Shown: one piece after another, positions 6,316-13,872 of the stretch
Position numbering within the stretch: the stretch's first letter is position 1
Layout of the letters: every line of letters starts with the position of its first letter
Assembly: GCA_035690905.1 (NCBI GenBank)
Contig: DASSKA010000191.1
Span: 1 to 20,409 of the forward strand
Direction of reading: 5' to 3'
Origin: DASSKA01 sp035690905
Lineage (GTDB): Bacteria; Actinomycetota; Actinomycetes; Propionibacteriales; Nocardioidaceae
Length of the DNA: 20,409 nt
Made by a program: the position numbers and the translations under genes
Notes under the pieces: model-generated
What the model was told of the DNA's origin: nothing
The model's database searches: none
Seen by the model: the letters and a program-made list of their open reading frames with translations, nothing else

Positions 6316-7222
6316 GTCGGTGGTTTCGAGACGCTCGCTTCGCTCGTTCCTCAACCACCGGGGGCGGGCGGCCGCCGTGCTGGTCGCGGCGATCGGCGTG
6401 CTGCTGCTCGCCGCTCCGGCGGCCTCCGCCGCGCCGGCCGGGACGTCCGGGCCGGCGGCCTCCGGCACGGTCGCCACGTCCGTCGTACCGCATCTGGAGC
6501 CGGTCCAGGCGCAGCCGCAGGGGCCACAGGGCCCGCACGGTCCGCACGGACCGAGCGGCTCGGTCACCGTCGACCTGAACGGGCTGACCAAGAAGCCGAG
6601 CACCCCGGTCCTGGTGCTGCTCGGGCTGACCCTGCTCTCGCTGGTGCCGGCGATCCTGCTGACCTGTACCAGCTTCACCAAGATCCTGGTGGTGCTCGGG
6701 CTGACCCGCAACGCGCTCGGGCTGCAGCAGGTGCCGCCCAACCAGGTGCTGGCCGGGCTGGCGCTGTTCCTGAGCCTGTTCGTGATGAGCCCGGTGCTGT
6801 CGCAGATCAACCACGACGGGCTGCAGCCCTACCTGCACGGCACCAAGACCCAGGCGCAGGCCTGGCACGACGGCATCGAGCCGCTGCGCGGGTTCATGCT
6901 CAAGCAGACCGGCGACAAGGAGCTCGCGCTGCTCACCGACGTGGCTCACCGGCCGAAGCCGGACAAGCCCGCCGACGTGTCGATGACGACGCTGGTGCCC
7001 GCGTTCATCCTCAGCGAGCTCAAGCAGGCGTTCATCATCGGCTTCTTGATCTTCATCCCGTTCCTGGTCATCGACATCGTGGTCAGCTCGGCGCTGATGT
7101 CGCTGGGCATGATGATGATGCCGCCGGTGATGGTGTCCCTGCCGTTCAAGCTGCTGCTGTTCGTGCTCGTCGACGGCTGGGGGCTGATCGTCCGGTCCCT
7201 CGTGCAGAGCTACACGGGGTGA
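6308..7222 (+). CDS. fliP: Flagellar export gate protein FliP
   Basis: FliP forms the core pore of the type III export gate with FliQ and FliR. The family signature is clear: LTCTSFTKILVVLGLTRNAL, then GLQQVPPNQVLAGLALFLSL, and in the C-terminal half FILSELKQAFIIGFLIFIPF and SLGMMMMPPVMVSLPFKLLL. A signal-peptide-like segment at about residues 21-41 (VLVAAIGVLLLAAPAASA) agrees with FliP being made with a cleaved signal. It is followed by a low-complexity GPQGPHGPHGPSG run. The start is uncertain: ATG 6308 overlaps fliO, whereas GTG 6377 would start just before the hydrophobic core and leave the repeat at 6319-6359 untranslated. Length is 304 residues from 6308. Confidence 0.93.
   Translation: MSESVVSRRSLRSFLNHRGRAAAVLVAAIGVLLLAAPAASAAPAGTSGPAASGTVATSVVPHLEPVQAQPQGPQGPHGPHGPSGSVTVDLNGLTKKPSTPVLVLLGLTLLSLVPAILLTCTSFTKILVVLGLTRNALGLQQVPPNQVLAGLALFLSLFVMSPVLSQINHDGLQPYLHGTKTQAQAWHDGIEPLRGFMLKQTGDKELALLTDVAHRPKPDKPADVSMTTLVPAFILSELKQAFIIGFLIFIPFLVIDIVVSSALMSLGMMMMPPVMVSLPFKLLLFVLVDGWGLIVRSLVQSYTG
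6319..6359. repeat. REP-like interspersed repeat at the fliO-fliP junction
   Basis: The arms GGTGGTT (6319-6325) and AACCACC (6353-6359) are inverted, with GAG (6328-6330) facing CTC (6350-6352), around a core containing CGCTCGCTTCGCTCG. From memory this resembles a short element scattered between genes in Nocardioides and other actinobacteria. It starts 4 nt after the fliO stop, so it may have landed in the intergenic gap. If fliP starts at 6308, the repeat is translated as the Arg-rich front of the signal peptide. Confidence 0.65.
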
Positions 7223-7226
7223 GCCG

Positions 7227-7496
7227 ATGACCGACAGCGACGTCCTGGGCATCGCCCTGGAGACCATGGTGGTCGCGCTCAAGCTGGCCTTGCCGATCCT
7301 GCTTCCCGCGCTGGTGATCGGCTTCGTGATCTCGCTGATCCAGTCGATGACCCAGATCCAGGAGTTCACGCTGTCCTTCGTGCCGAAGCTGATCGGCGTC
7401 GGGGTCAGCCTGCTGGTGTGCGGCAACTGGATGCTGCACACGCTGATCGCCTACACGAACGACCTGTTCGCGAGGCTGCCCGGGCTGCTGGGCTAG
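7227..7496 (+). CDS. fliQ: Flagellar export gate protein FliQ
   Basis: FliQ packs around the FliP-FliR helical core of the export gate. The 89-residue length is exactly typical. Two membrane helices are visible, at about residues 15-38 (VVALKLALPILLPALVIGFV) and 53-75. The conserved FliQ stretch between them is SLIQSMTQIQEFTLSFVPKL. A GGGGTGAG ribosome site lies just before the ATG and overlaps the fliP stop. The gene sits 4 nt after fliP and 2 nt before the fliR GTG. Confidence 0.95.
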   Translation: MTDSDVLGIALETMVVALKLALPILLPALVIGFVISLIQSMTQIQEFTLSFVPKLIGVGVSLLVCGNWMLHTLIAYTNDLFARLPGLLG

Positions 7497-7498
7497 CC

Positions 7499-8254
7499 GT
7501 GACCCTGACGATCTCGGGCGTGACCCTGGTCGCCTACCTGCTGGCCTCCATCCGGCTGGTGGCCTGGCTGATGATCGTGCCGCCCTTCTCGACGCGGGCG
7601 GTGCCGGTGCTGGCCAAGGTGCTGCTGGCGGTCGCTCTGTCGCTTGCGGTCACCCCGCACCTGGCTGCGGGGAAGGTGCCGGGCAGCGCGATCGGGCTGA
7701 TCAGTACGGCGCTCGGCGAGGCGTTGATCGGAGCCAGCATGGGCTTCGTCACCTACCTGGTCTTCGCGGCCGTGCAGGCGGCCGGTGACCTGATCGACGT
7801 GTTCGGCGGGTTCAGCCTGGCGGCCGCGTTCGACCCGCTGTCGATGAACATGAACTCGGTCAACGGCAAGCTGTTCTCGATGCTGGCGATGATGCTGCTG
7901 TTCGCCACCGACGCGCACCTGCTGGTGATCGGCGGGCTGCTGCGGTCCTTCGAGACGATGCCGGTCGGCACCCCGTGGCCGCTGGAGAGCGTCACGCACG
8001 TGGTCACCGTTGCGTTCGGCATGTTCTTCACCACCGCGGTGCAGATCGCGCTGCCGCTGGTGGGCGTGCTGTTCGTCGCCGACCTCGGGCTGGCCCTGCT
8101 GACCAAGGTCGCGCCGCAGCTGAACGCGATCACCATCATGTTCCCGGCCAAGATCGGGCTCACCATGCTGGTGGTGGGGCTCTCCTTCGCCGTACTCCCC
8201 GACGCGATGGGGCGGCTGGTGGAGCGGCTCTCCGAGGCGCTCGGGGCGTTGTGA
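7499..8254 (+). CDS. fliR: Flagellar export gate protein FliR
   Basis: FliR completes the FliPQR export gate. The 251-residue protein has about six hydrophobic helices. Recognisable family stretches are RLVAWLMIVPPFSTRAVPV near residue 20, GEALIGASMGFVTYLVFAAV, and GDLIDVFGGFSLAAAFDP. The C-terminal ADLGLALLTKVAPQLNAITI and FPAKIGLTMLVVGL are also typical. I chose the GTG at 7499, 2 nt after the fliQ stop, because it places the first helix correctly. The frame is open further upstream within fliQ, but that part does not resemble FliR. The length matches the family. Confidence 0.94.
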   Translation: MTLTISGVTLVAYLLASIRLVAWLMIVPPFSTRAVPVLAKVLLAVALSLAVTPHLAAGKVPGSAIGLISTALGEALIGASMGFVTYLVFAAVQAAGDLIDVFGGFSLAAAFDPLSMNMNSVNGKLFSMLAMMLLFATDAHLLVIGGLLRSFETMPVGTPWPLESVTHVVTVAFGMFFTTAVQIALPLVGVLFVADLGLALLTKVAPQLNAITIMFPAKIGLTMLVVGLSFAVLPDAMGRLVERLSEALGAL

Positions 8255-8261
8255 GGGTGTC

Positions 8262-9407
8262 GTGACGGAGGAGCGCACCGAGAAGGCGACCCCGCGCAAG
8301 CTCAAGGAGAGCCGCAAGGAGGGCCGGGTCGCCCGCACCCCGGAGATCGGCGCCTGGTCGGCGCTGCTGGTGATCGCGGCGTCGCTGCACTGGCTGGCCG
8401 CCAAGGGACTGGAGTCGCTGCGCACGCTGCTCACCCAGGTGCTCGGGATGACCGAGCACCCAGGGACGGACGCCGCCCTGGGCCTGCTGCACCACGCGGG
8501 CGTGCTCGCGCTGGTGATGTCGGTGTGCATCGGTCTGGCCGTGGTCGTCGTCGGAGTCGCGGCCGCGACCGCGCAGGGCGGTTTCTTCGTGGCCACCAAG
8601 GCGCTCAAGCCGCAGTGGTCGCGGCTCAACCCGCTGCAGGGCGCCAAGCGGCTGTTCGGCCCGCACGCGCTCTGGGAGGGCGCGAAGATGCTGGCCAAGA
8701 GCGCGCTGGTCGGGGTGTTCGTGTGGCGCGCGGTGAAGGCGCTGATGCCGATCGTCGGCGGCCTGGTGCCGATCCCGGTCGCCCTGGACCTGGCGTCGGC
8801 AGCGGCGCTCGGGCTGATCCGGGACGTCGCGGTCGCCGGGCTGCTGTTCGCCGGCGCCGACTACGCGGTGCAGCGCCGGCGGATCGGCAAGCAGGTCAAG
8901 ATGACCAAGAAGGAGGTCCGCGACGAGCACCGGCAGACCGAGGGGGACCCGCACGTGCGCAGCGCGCTGCGCGGCCGGATGCTGGCGGCGGCGCGCAGCC
9001 GGATGATGGCTGCGGTGCCGAAGGCGGACGTGGTGGTGGTCAACCCCACGCACGTCGCGGTGGCGCTGCGCTACGAGCCCGAGCGCGGAAGCCCCCGGGT
9101 GGTCGCCAAGGGTGCCGGAGCGGTGGCCGCCCGGATCCGGGAGGTGGCCGAGGAGAGCCGGGTGGCGCTGGTGCAGGACGTGCCGCTGGCCCGGGCGCTG
9201 CACGCCAGCTGCGAGGTCGGCCAGGCGATCCCGCCGGAGCTGTACCAGGCGGTCGCGCAGGTGCTCGCCTTCGTGTACGGGCGGCGGGCGAAGGGCACCG
9301 CGGCGGGCCGGCATCCCAGCCCGCGGCGCACCGGTCCGCTGCCCACGCCGGCCCGCCGCCGGCGCCGTACTCCCAACTCCTCAGGTGCGCGGCCGCCGGG
9401 CCGATAG
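8262..9407 (+). CDS. flhB: Flagellar export switch protein FlhB
   Basis: FlhB sets export specificity, switching from rod/hook to filament substrates after self-cleavage. The N-terminus (EKATPRKLKESRKEGRVART) is the family signature. Four membrane helices follow, and the cytoplasmic domain holds the NPTH autocleavage motif with Asn261. VVVNPTHVAVALRYEP and ARALHASCEVGQAIPPELYQ are typical. The protein is 381 residues. The last 40 or so form an unusual basic Pro/Arg-rich tail (SPRRTGPLPTPARRRRR). The 3' end also contains a promoter-like site at 9380-9409 whose -10 box overlaps the TAG stop, so the tail codons are probably constrained by it. The start is a GTG 7 nt after fliR. Confidence 0.95.
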   Translation: MTEERTEKATPRKLKESRKEGRVARTPEIGAWSALLVIAASLHWLAAKGLESLRTLLTQVLGMTEHPGTDAALGLLHHAGVLALVMSVCIGLAVVVVGVAAATAQGGFFVATKALKPQWSRLNPLQGAKRLFGPHALWEGAKMLAKSALVGVFVWRAVKALMPIVGGLVPIPVALDLASAAALGLIRDVAVAGLLFAGADYAVQRRRIGKQVKMTKKEVRDEHRQTEGDPHVRSALRGRMLAAARSRMMAAVPKADVVVVNPTHVAVALRYEPERGSPRVVAKGAGAVAARIREVAEESRVALVQDVPLARALHASCEVGQAIPPELYQAVAQVLAFVYGRRAKGTAAGRHPSPRRTGPLPTPARRRRRTPNSSGARPPGR

Positions 9408-9409
9408 GA
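9380..9409 (+). promoter_or_regulatory. Sigma-28/FliA-like promoter inside the 3' end of flhB, driving flhA
   Basis: CTCAGGTG (9380-9387), 12 nt, then GCCGATAGGA (9400-9409). The boxes are identical to those at 4181 with the same spacing. The -10 box includes the flhB stop codon (TAG 9405-9407). The predicted start near 9414 leaves a leader of about 80 nt before the flhA TTG. A weaker look-alike (CTCG 9422, GCCGAT 9442) lies just downstream. Confidence 0.58.
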
Positions 9410-9491
9410 ACCGGAGACAGCCTCGCTGCCAGGACGGCGGCGCCGATGCACCACGGACGGTGCCGATCGCACTGACCGGAAGGCGTCCGCG

Positions 9492-11549
9492 TTGCCGAAC
9501 AAGCAGCCCGCACAACCGGCCCGGCGGCACCTGGCGCAGGTGGGTGTCCCGGTGGCCGTGGTCGGGGTCGTGGTGATGCTCGTCGTGCCGCTGCCGGCGT
9601 TCCTGCTGGACCTGCTGATCTCGGCGAACATCACCGCGGCGCTGCTGATCCTGCTCACCGCGATGTTCGTGCACCGGCCGCTGGACTTCTCCGCGTTCCC
9701 GGCGCTGGTGCTGGTGGCCACCCTGTTCCGGCTGGCGCTCAACGTCAGCGCCAGCCGGCTGGTGCTGCTGGACGGGTACGCCGGCAAGGTGATCGACACC
9801 TTCGGGCACTTCGTGATCGGCGGCTCCCTGGTGGTCGGGATCATCGTGTTCGCGATCCTGGTGGTCATCCAGTTCGTTGTGGTCACCAACGGCGCCGGCC
9901 GGGTCGCCGAGGTGGGCGCCCGGTTCACCCTGGACGCGATGCCCGGCAAGCAGATGGCCATCGACGCCGACCTGAACTCCGGCCTCATCGACGACGACGA
10001 GGCGCGGCGGCGGCGCGCGGAGGTGGCCAGCGAGGCCGACTTCTACGGCGCGATGGACGGCGCATCGAAGTTCGTCAAGGGCGACGCGATCGCGGCGATC
10101 ATCATCACCCTGGTGAACCTGGTTGGCGGGTTCACCGTCGGCGTGGCACAGCACGGGATGTCGCTGACCGACGCGGTGCACACCTACAGTCTGCTGACCA
10201 TCGGTGACGGGCTGGTGTCGCAGATCCCGGCGCTGCTGCTGTCGGTGGCCACCGGCCTGATCGTGACCCGGGCCGCGGGCGACGCGGACATGGGCTCGGA
10301 CCTGGCCCGGCAGATGATGCGCCAGCGGCAGCCGCTGCGGATCGCCGGGTTCGCCGCACTCGGGCTGTGCCTGATCCCGGGCATCCCGAAGATCCCGTTC
10401 CTGGCGGCCGGCGGGGTGGTGCTGTTCCTGTCCATGCGTACGACGGAGGAGCAGGACGCCGCCCCCGCACCGGCCCCCGAGCCGCTGCCGGCACCGGACT
10501 CGGTGGAGGCGCTCGTCGAGGAGATCCGGGTCGACCCGCTGGAGCTGGAGCTGTCCGCGGACCTGATCGACCTGGTGGACGCGTCCGCCGGCGGTGACCT
10601 GCTGGACCGGGTGCGCGCGCTGCGCCGCAAGGTGGCCGCCGACCTGGGCGTGGTGGTGCCGCCGGTGCGCACCCGCGACAACCTCGACCTGCCGCTGCGC
10701 ACCTACGCGATCCGGCTGTTCGGGGTCGAGGTGGCCCGCGGTGAGGCGCCGGCCGGCACAGTGCTGGCCATCGGTGACCGGCTCGAGGGGCTGCCGGGCC
10801 GGCCCACGAAGGAGCCGGTGTTCGGGCTGGCGGCGGTCTGGGTGCCCACCGAGCTGCGGGCGCAGGCCGAGCTGGCCGGGGCCACCGTGGTGGACCGGTC
10901 CTCGGTGCTGACCACCCACCTGGCCGAGGTGGTGCGCGGGCACGCCTCGCGGCTGCTCGGCCGGGAGGACGTCCGGATGCTCACCGAGGCCGTCCGTCGT
11001 ACCCACCCGGCGGTGATCGAGGAGCTCACCCCGGCCCAGCTCACCCTCGGCGAGGTGCAGAGCGTGCTGCAGGCGCTGCTGGAGGAGGAGGTCTCGATCC
11101 GCGACCTGGTGCGGATCTTCGAGGCGCTGTCGCTGCGGGCCCGGGTCGGCCACGACCTGGACGGCCTGGTGGAGGCGGCCCGGGCCGCGCTCGGGCCGGC
11201 GATCATCGCGCCGTACGTCGCCGACGGCACGCTGCACGTGGTCAGCTTCGAGCCCGGCCTGGAGCAGCGGCTGCTGGAGGCGCTCCGGCCCGCCGAGACC
11301 GGCGGGTTCCTGGCCGTCGACCCGGACCTCGCCCAGCGGATGCTCGGCCAGCTGGCCGGCCTGGTGCGCCGGGCCGAGGAGCAGAACGTGAGTCCGGTGC
11401 TGGCCTGTGCTCCGCAGCTGCGGTCGGCCGTGCGTCGTACCGTCGCCGCCACGCTGCCGCGGCTGCCGGTGGTCTCCTACTCCGAGCTGAGCGGGCCCAC
11501 CCAGATCCGCTCGGTCGGCGTGGTCGACGGCGTGGCGGTGGCCGCCTGA
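9492..11549 (+). CDS. flhA: Flagellar export protein FlhA
   Basis: FlhA is the large export-gate component that couples proton flow to export and docks chaperone-substrate complexes. The N-terminal half holds about eight membrane helices with the FHIPEP-family stretches LLISANITAALLILLTAMFV, FRLALNVSASRLVLLDGYAG and RFTLDAMPGKQMAIDADLNS. Residues from about 320 form the cytoplasmic domain, with a variable acidic/Pro linker (EEQDAAPAPAPEPLPAPD) and then the conserved globular part. Length (685) is normal. The TTG start at 9492 is chosen because GGAAGG lies at 9478-9483 and it leaves the usual short cytoplasmic lead before the first helix; the next ATG lies inside that helix. It is separated from flhB by 84 nt, unlike the tightly packed genes before it. 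Confidence 0.95.
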   Translation: MPNKQPAQPARRHLAQVGVPVAVVGVVVMLVVPLPAFLLDLLISANITAALLILLTAMFVHRPLDFSAFPALVLVATLFRLALNVSASRLVLLDGYAGKVIDTFGHFVIGGSLVVGIIVFAILVVIQFVVVTNGAGRVAEVGARFTLDAMPGKQMAIDADLNSGLIDDDEARRRRAEVASEADFYGAMDGASKFVKGDAIAAIIITLVNLVGGFTVGVAQHGMSLTDAVHTYSLLTIGDGLVSQIPALLLSVATGLIVTRAAGDADMGSDLARQMMRQRQPLRIAGFAALGLCLIPGIPKIPFLAAGGVVLFLSMRTTEEQDAAPAPAPEPLPAPDSVEALVEEIRVDPLELELSADLIDLVDASAGGDLLDRVRALRRKVAADLGVVVPPVRTRDNLDLPLRTYAIRLFGVEVARGEAPAGTVLAIGDRLEGLPGRPTKEPVFGLAAVWVPTELRAQAELAGATVVDRSSVLTTHLAEVVRGHASRLLGREDVRMLTEAVRRTHPAVIEELTPAQLTLGEVQSVLQALLEEEVSIRDLVRIFEALSLRARVGHDLDGLVEAARAALGPAIIAPYVADGTLHVVSFEPGLEQRLLEALRPAETGGFLAVDPDLAQRMLGQLAGLVRRAEEQNVSPVLACAPQLRSAVRRTVAATLPRLPVVSYSELSGPTQIRSVGVVDGVAVAA

Positions 11550-11794
11550 TGGACCGGCCGGGTCTGCTGTCGGCGCCGGTGCTGCTCGGCGCCGCGCTGG
11601 TCAGCTCGCCGGCGCTGTGGCGTGGGCTGGTCGAGGGCGGCTCCCCTTCGGTGGCCTTGACCCGGTTCCTGGTCAGCATCGGGCTGTGCTGGGTGGCGCT
11701 GTCGGTGGTCGCGGCGCTGGTCGGCCCGCCGCCGCGCCGTACTCCCGAGGCCGAGCCCGCCTCCGACGCGGATGGCCCCGAGCCCCCCGAGTGA
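11549..11794 (+). CDS. Small two-helix membrane protein at the end of the flagellar cluster
   Basis: I do not recognise this 81-residue product. Two hydrophobic stretches are visible, about residues 5-24 (GLLSAPVLLGAALVSSPALW) and 37-58 (LTRFLVSIGLCWVALSVVAA). A Pro/Glu/Asp-rich tail that is probably cytoplasmic follows. The ATG overlaps the flhA stop (TGATG), so it is probably co-translated with flhA and may assist the export gate or motor. The codon usage is the same as in the neighbouring flagellar genes. No specific function can be claimed from sequence. It is the last gene before the flagellar cluster gives way to metabolic genes. Confidence 0.7.
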   Translation: MDRPGLLSAPVLLGAALVSSPALWRGLVEGGSPSVALTRFLVSIGLCWVALSVVAALVGPPPRRTPEAEPASDADGPEPPE

Positions 11795-11925
11795 CTCGAC
11801 CTCCCGGCAAAGCGGATGAGGCAAGATGACCACTCGCGGCGGCGGTGAGCAGGCGTGTACGCACGGCGCGCCGCCCCTGTTCGTGCGGAGGATGCGGGCA
11901 GCTGGACAGGAAGGACGGGCTTGGA

Positions 11926-12672
11926 ATGGTGATCAGCAAGACCGATCTGCGGGAGCGATGGGCTGAAGGGCAGCCGTGCCACGGCCTGTGGAGTCTGCTG
12001 CCCGGTGCGGTGACCGGCGAGGTCTTGGCGCGCACTGACGCCGACTTCGTGGTCGTGGACCTGCAGCACGGCGCTGTGACCGAGTCCGAACTACCGGGGG
12101 TCGCCGCGGCGATCACCGCAGCAGGCTCGGTGCCGCTCGTCCGGACCCGCAGCCCCTTGTTCGCCGACATCGGCCGTCCGCTCGACCTGGGTGCGGGCGG
12201 GGTGATCGTGCCCAACGTGCGCGACGCCGACCACGCCCGCGAGATCGTCGCCGCCAGCCGCTACGCCCCGGCCGGTGCGCGCTCGGTCGGCCGGCTCTCC
12301 GGCGGAGTCGATCAGCCACTGGTGATCGTCATGGTGGAAACCGCGACCGCGCTCGACGACCTGGACGCCCTCCTGACCGTGCAAGGGGTGGACGGGATCT
12401 ACGTCGGGCCCGGGGACCTTTCCCTGTCCCTCAACCGTGCCGGTGCGGAGCACCGCGAGGAACTGCGCGGCGTGCTGTCCGCGATCATCGCGCGCGCGGG
12501 CGCCGCTGGCGTGCCCGTCGGGGTCCACGCCTACAACGGCGAGGACGCCGCAGAGTACGCCGCCGAGGGCGCGACCATCGTGACCGCCTGCGTTGACGCC
12601 GTCTCGCTGGGCGAGGTCATGGCGCACCACCTCGGCGTCGCCCGTGGCCGGAAGGCAGCGAGCCGGGCCTGA
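11926..12672 (+). CDS. HpcH/HpaI-family class II aldolase, short form
   Basis: Members of this family cleave 2-keto-4-hydroxy acids (such as 4-hydroxy-2-oxoheptanedioate or 2-keto-3-deoxy-L-rhamnonate) to pyruvate and an aldehyde, using a divalent metal. The key residues are visible: His48 in VDLQHGA, Arg73 in PLVRTRS, metal ligand Glu138 in VMVETATAL, and Asp164 in YVGPGDLSLSL. The Glu-Asp spacing of 26 residues matches HpcH. The stretch between Arg73 and Glu138 is about 14 residues shorter than in HpcH, and the gap falls after GARSVGRLSG. I chose the ATG at 11926, with AGGAAGGA at 11908-11915, over a frame-open extension to 11845. The substrate cannot be told. The gene has no obvious link to the flagellar genes upstream. 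Confidence 0.85.
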   Translation: MVISKTDLRERWAEGQPCHGLWSLLPGAVTGEVLARTDADFVVVDLQHGAVTESELPGVAAAITAAGSVPLVRTRSPLFADIGRPLDLGAGGVIVPNVRDADHAREIVAASRYAPAGARSVGRLSGGVDQPLVIVMVETATALDDLDALLTVQGVDGIYVGPGDLSLSLNRAGAEHREELRGVLSAIIARAGAAGVPVGVHAYNGEDAAEYAAEGATIVTACVDAVSLGEVMAHHLGVARGRKAASRA

Positions 12673-12703
12673 TCGGCGGACAGCCAAGCAAGTGGCGACC
12701 ACA

Positions 12704-12749
12704 CGCCCTCCTCAACTACCACCGGGTGAGAGCGCTCCGCCCTCCTCAA
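12704..12749 (+). repeat. 12-bp direct repeat in the aldolase-pat gap
   Basis: CGCCCTCCTCAA occurs at 12704-12715 and again at 12738-12749. The first copy runs into CTACCACCGGG, which loosely recalls the CTCAACCACCGGG edge of the repeat at 6319-6359. It may be a decayed relative of that element, but the match is too short to be sure. Confidence 0.4.
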
Positions 12750-12773
12750 TCGCTGGGGGCGCAGCCGGGAAAG

Positions 12774-12779
12774 TAGGCT
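12774..12779 (+). promoter_or_regulatory. -10 box of a probable leaderless pat promoter
   Basis: TAGGCT fits the actinobacterial TANNNT -10 consensus and ends 7 nt before the pat ATG. That spacing would place the transcription start on the first base of the start codon. No clear ribosome site precedes the ATG and no good -35 box is visible, both common for leaderless actinobacterial genes. Confidence 0.5.
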
Positions 12780-12786
12780 GCGCGTC

Positions 12787-13872
12787 ATGAGCGCTGCTTC
12801 CCGCCCCGACCGGCCACAGGTGCGTGCGGCGGTGACCGGCATCCCCGCCTACGTGCCGGGTCGGCCGCCGGCGCCGCGCGAGGGCGTGCCGACCTACAAG
12901 CTCTCGTCGAACGAGAACCCCTACCCGCCGCTGCCCGGGGTGCTGGAGGCCGCCGCCGAGGCCGCGGCGTCGATGAACCGCTACCCGGACATGGGCTGCA
13001 CGCTGCTCTACCAGGCGCTGGCGGACCGGCTGGACGTGCCGGCCTCGCACCTCGCCGCCGGCACGGGTTCGGTGGCGGTGCTCTACCACCTGCTCCAGGC
13101 GTTCTGCGAGACCGGCGACGAGGTGGTCTACGCGTGGCGGTCCTTCGAGGCCTACCCGATCGCGGTCGCGGTCACCGGCGCCCGGTCGGTGCAAGTGCCA
13201 CTCACCGCGGACGCCCGCCACGACCTGGACGCGATGGCCGCCGCGGTCACCGACCGGACCAAGCTGGTGATCGTCTGCAGCCCGAACAACCCGACCGGTC
13301 CGGCGGTCGGCCGCGATGAGCTCGAGGAGTTCCTGGACAAGATCCCGCCGCACGTGATCGTGGTGCTCGACGAGGCGTACCGCGAGTTCGTGCGCGCCGA
13401 GCAGCCCTTCGACGGGGTGGAGATCCACCGCGGCCGGCCGAACGTGGTCGCGATGCGCACCTTCGCCAAGGCCTACGGCCTCGCCGGGTTCCGGGTCGGC
13501 TACGTGGTGGCGGCCGACGAGATCGCCGCCGCGGTGCGCGCCTGCGCGCTGCCGTTCGGGGTGTCCTCGGTGGCCCAGGCCGCCGCGGTCGCCTCGCTGG
13601 AGCGGGAGGCGGAGCTGCTCGAGCGGGTCGAGGCGCTGGTCTCCGAGCGGACCCGGGTGCTGGACGCGCTGCGCGAGCAGGGCTGGTCGGTCCCGGACGC
13701 GCAGGGCAACTTCGTCTGGCTGGCGCTCGGCGACCGGACCGCGGAGTTCGCCGCGGCCGCGGAGGCCGAGGGCGTGATGGTGCGCCCGTTCGCCGGCGAC
13801 GGCGCCCGGGTGAGCATCGGCGAGCCGGCCGGCAACGACGTGTTCTTGAAGGTGGCGGCGGCGTTCCGCTGA
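12787..13872 (+). CDS. pat: Aromatic-amino-acid / histidinol-phosphate-type aminotransferase
   Basis: This is a PLP-dependent fold-type I aminotransferase of the HisC family, most like the HisC2/Pat type that transaminates aromatic 2-oxo acids. Visible features are LSSNENPYPPLPGV near residue 40, MNRYPDMGC, WRSFEAYPIAVAV, CSPNNPTGP and LDEAYREF. The PLP Schiff-base Lys228 is in FAKAYGLAGFRVGY, where the residue before Lys is Ala rather than the usual Ser. The C-terminal ARVSIG holds the carboxylate-binding Arg. The NRYPD-GC and WRSFE-YP stretches match mycobacterial HisC2 as I remember it. The length of 361 residues is normal. It stands alone rather than in a his operon, which also favours the Pat role, though histidinol-phosphate activity cannot be excluded. 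Confidence 0.85.
   Translation: MSAASRPDRPQVRAAVTGIPAYVPGRPPAPREGVPTYKLSSNENPYPPLPGVLEAAAEAAASMNRYPDMGCTLLYQALADRLDVPASHLAAGTGSVAVLYHLLQAFCETGDEVVYAWRSFEAYPIAVAVTGARSVQVPLTADARHDLDAMAAAVTDRTKLVIVCSPNNPTGPAVGRDELEEFLDKIPPHVIVVLDEAYREFVRAEQPFDGVEIHRGRPNVVAMRTFAKAYGLAGFRVGYVVAADEIAAAVRACALPFGVSSVAQAAAVASLEREAELLERVEALVSERTRVLDALREQGWSVPDAQGNFVWLALGDRTAEFAAAAEAEGVMVRPFAGDGARVSIGEPAGNDVFLKVAAAFR

Noticed and set aside
9422..9447. Second sigma-28-like site before flhA (CTCG at 9422, GCCGAT at 9442)
   Set aside because: The spacing fits, but the -35 side lacks CTCAGG and a much better copy lies 42 nt upstream; likely chance in GC-rich DNA.
9381..11237. Long open frame on the - strand opposite flhA
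   Set aside because: No family motifs, His/Gln/Arg-rich, fully antisense to FlhA, whose conservation is unmistakable.
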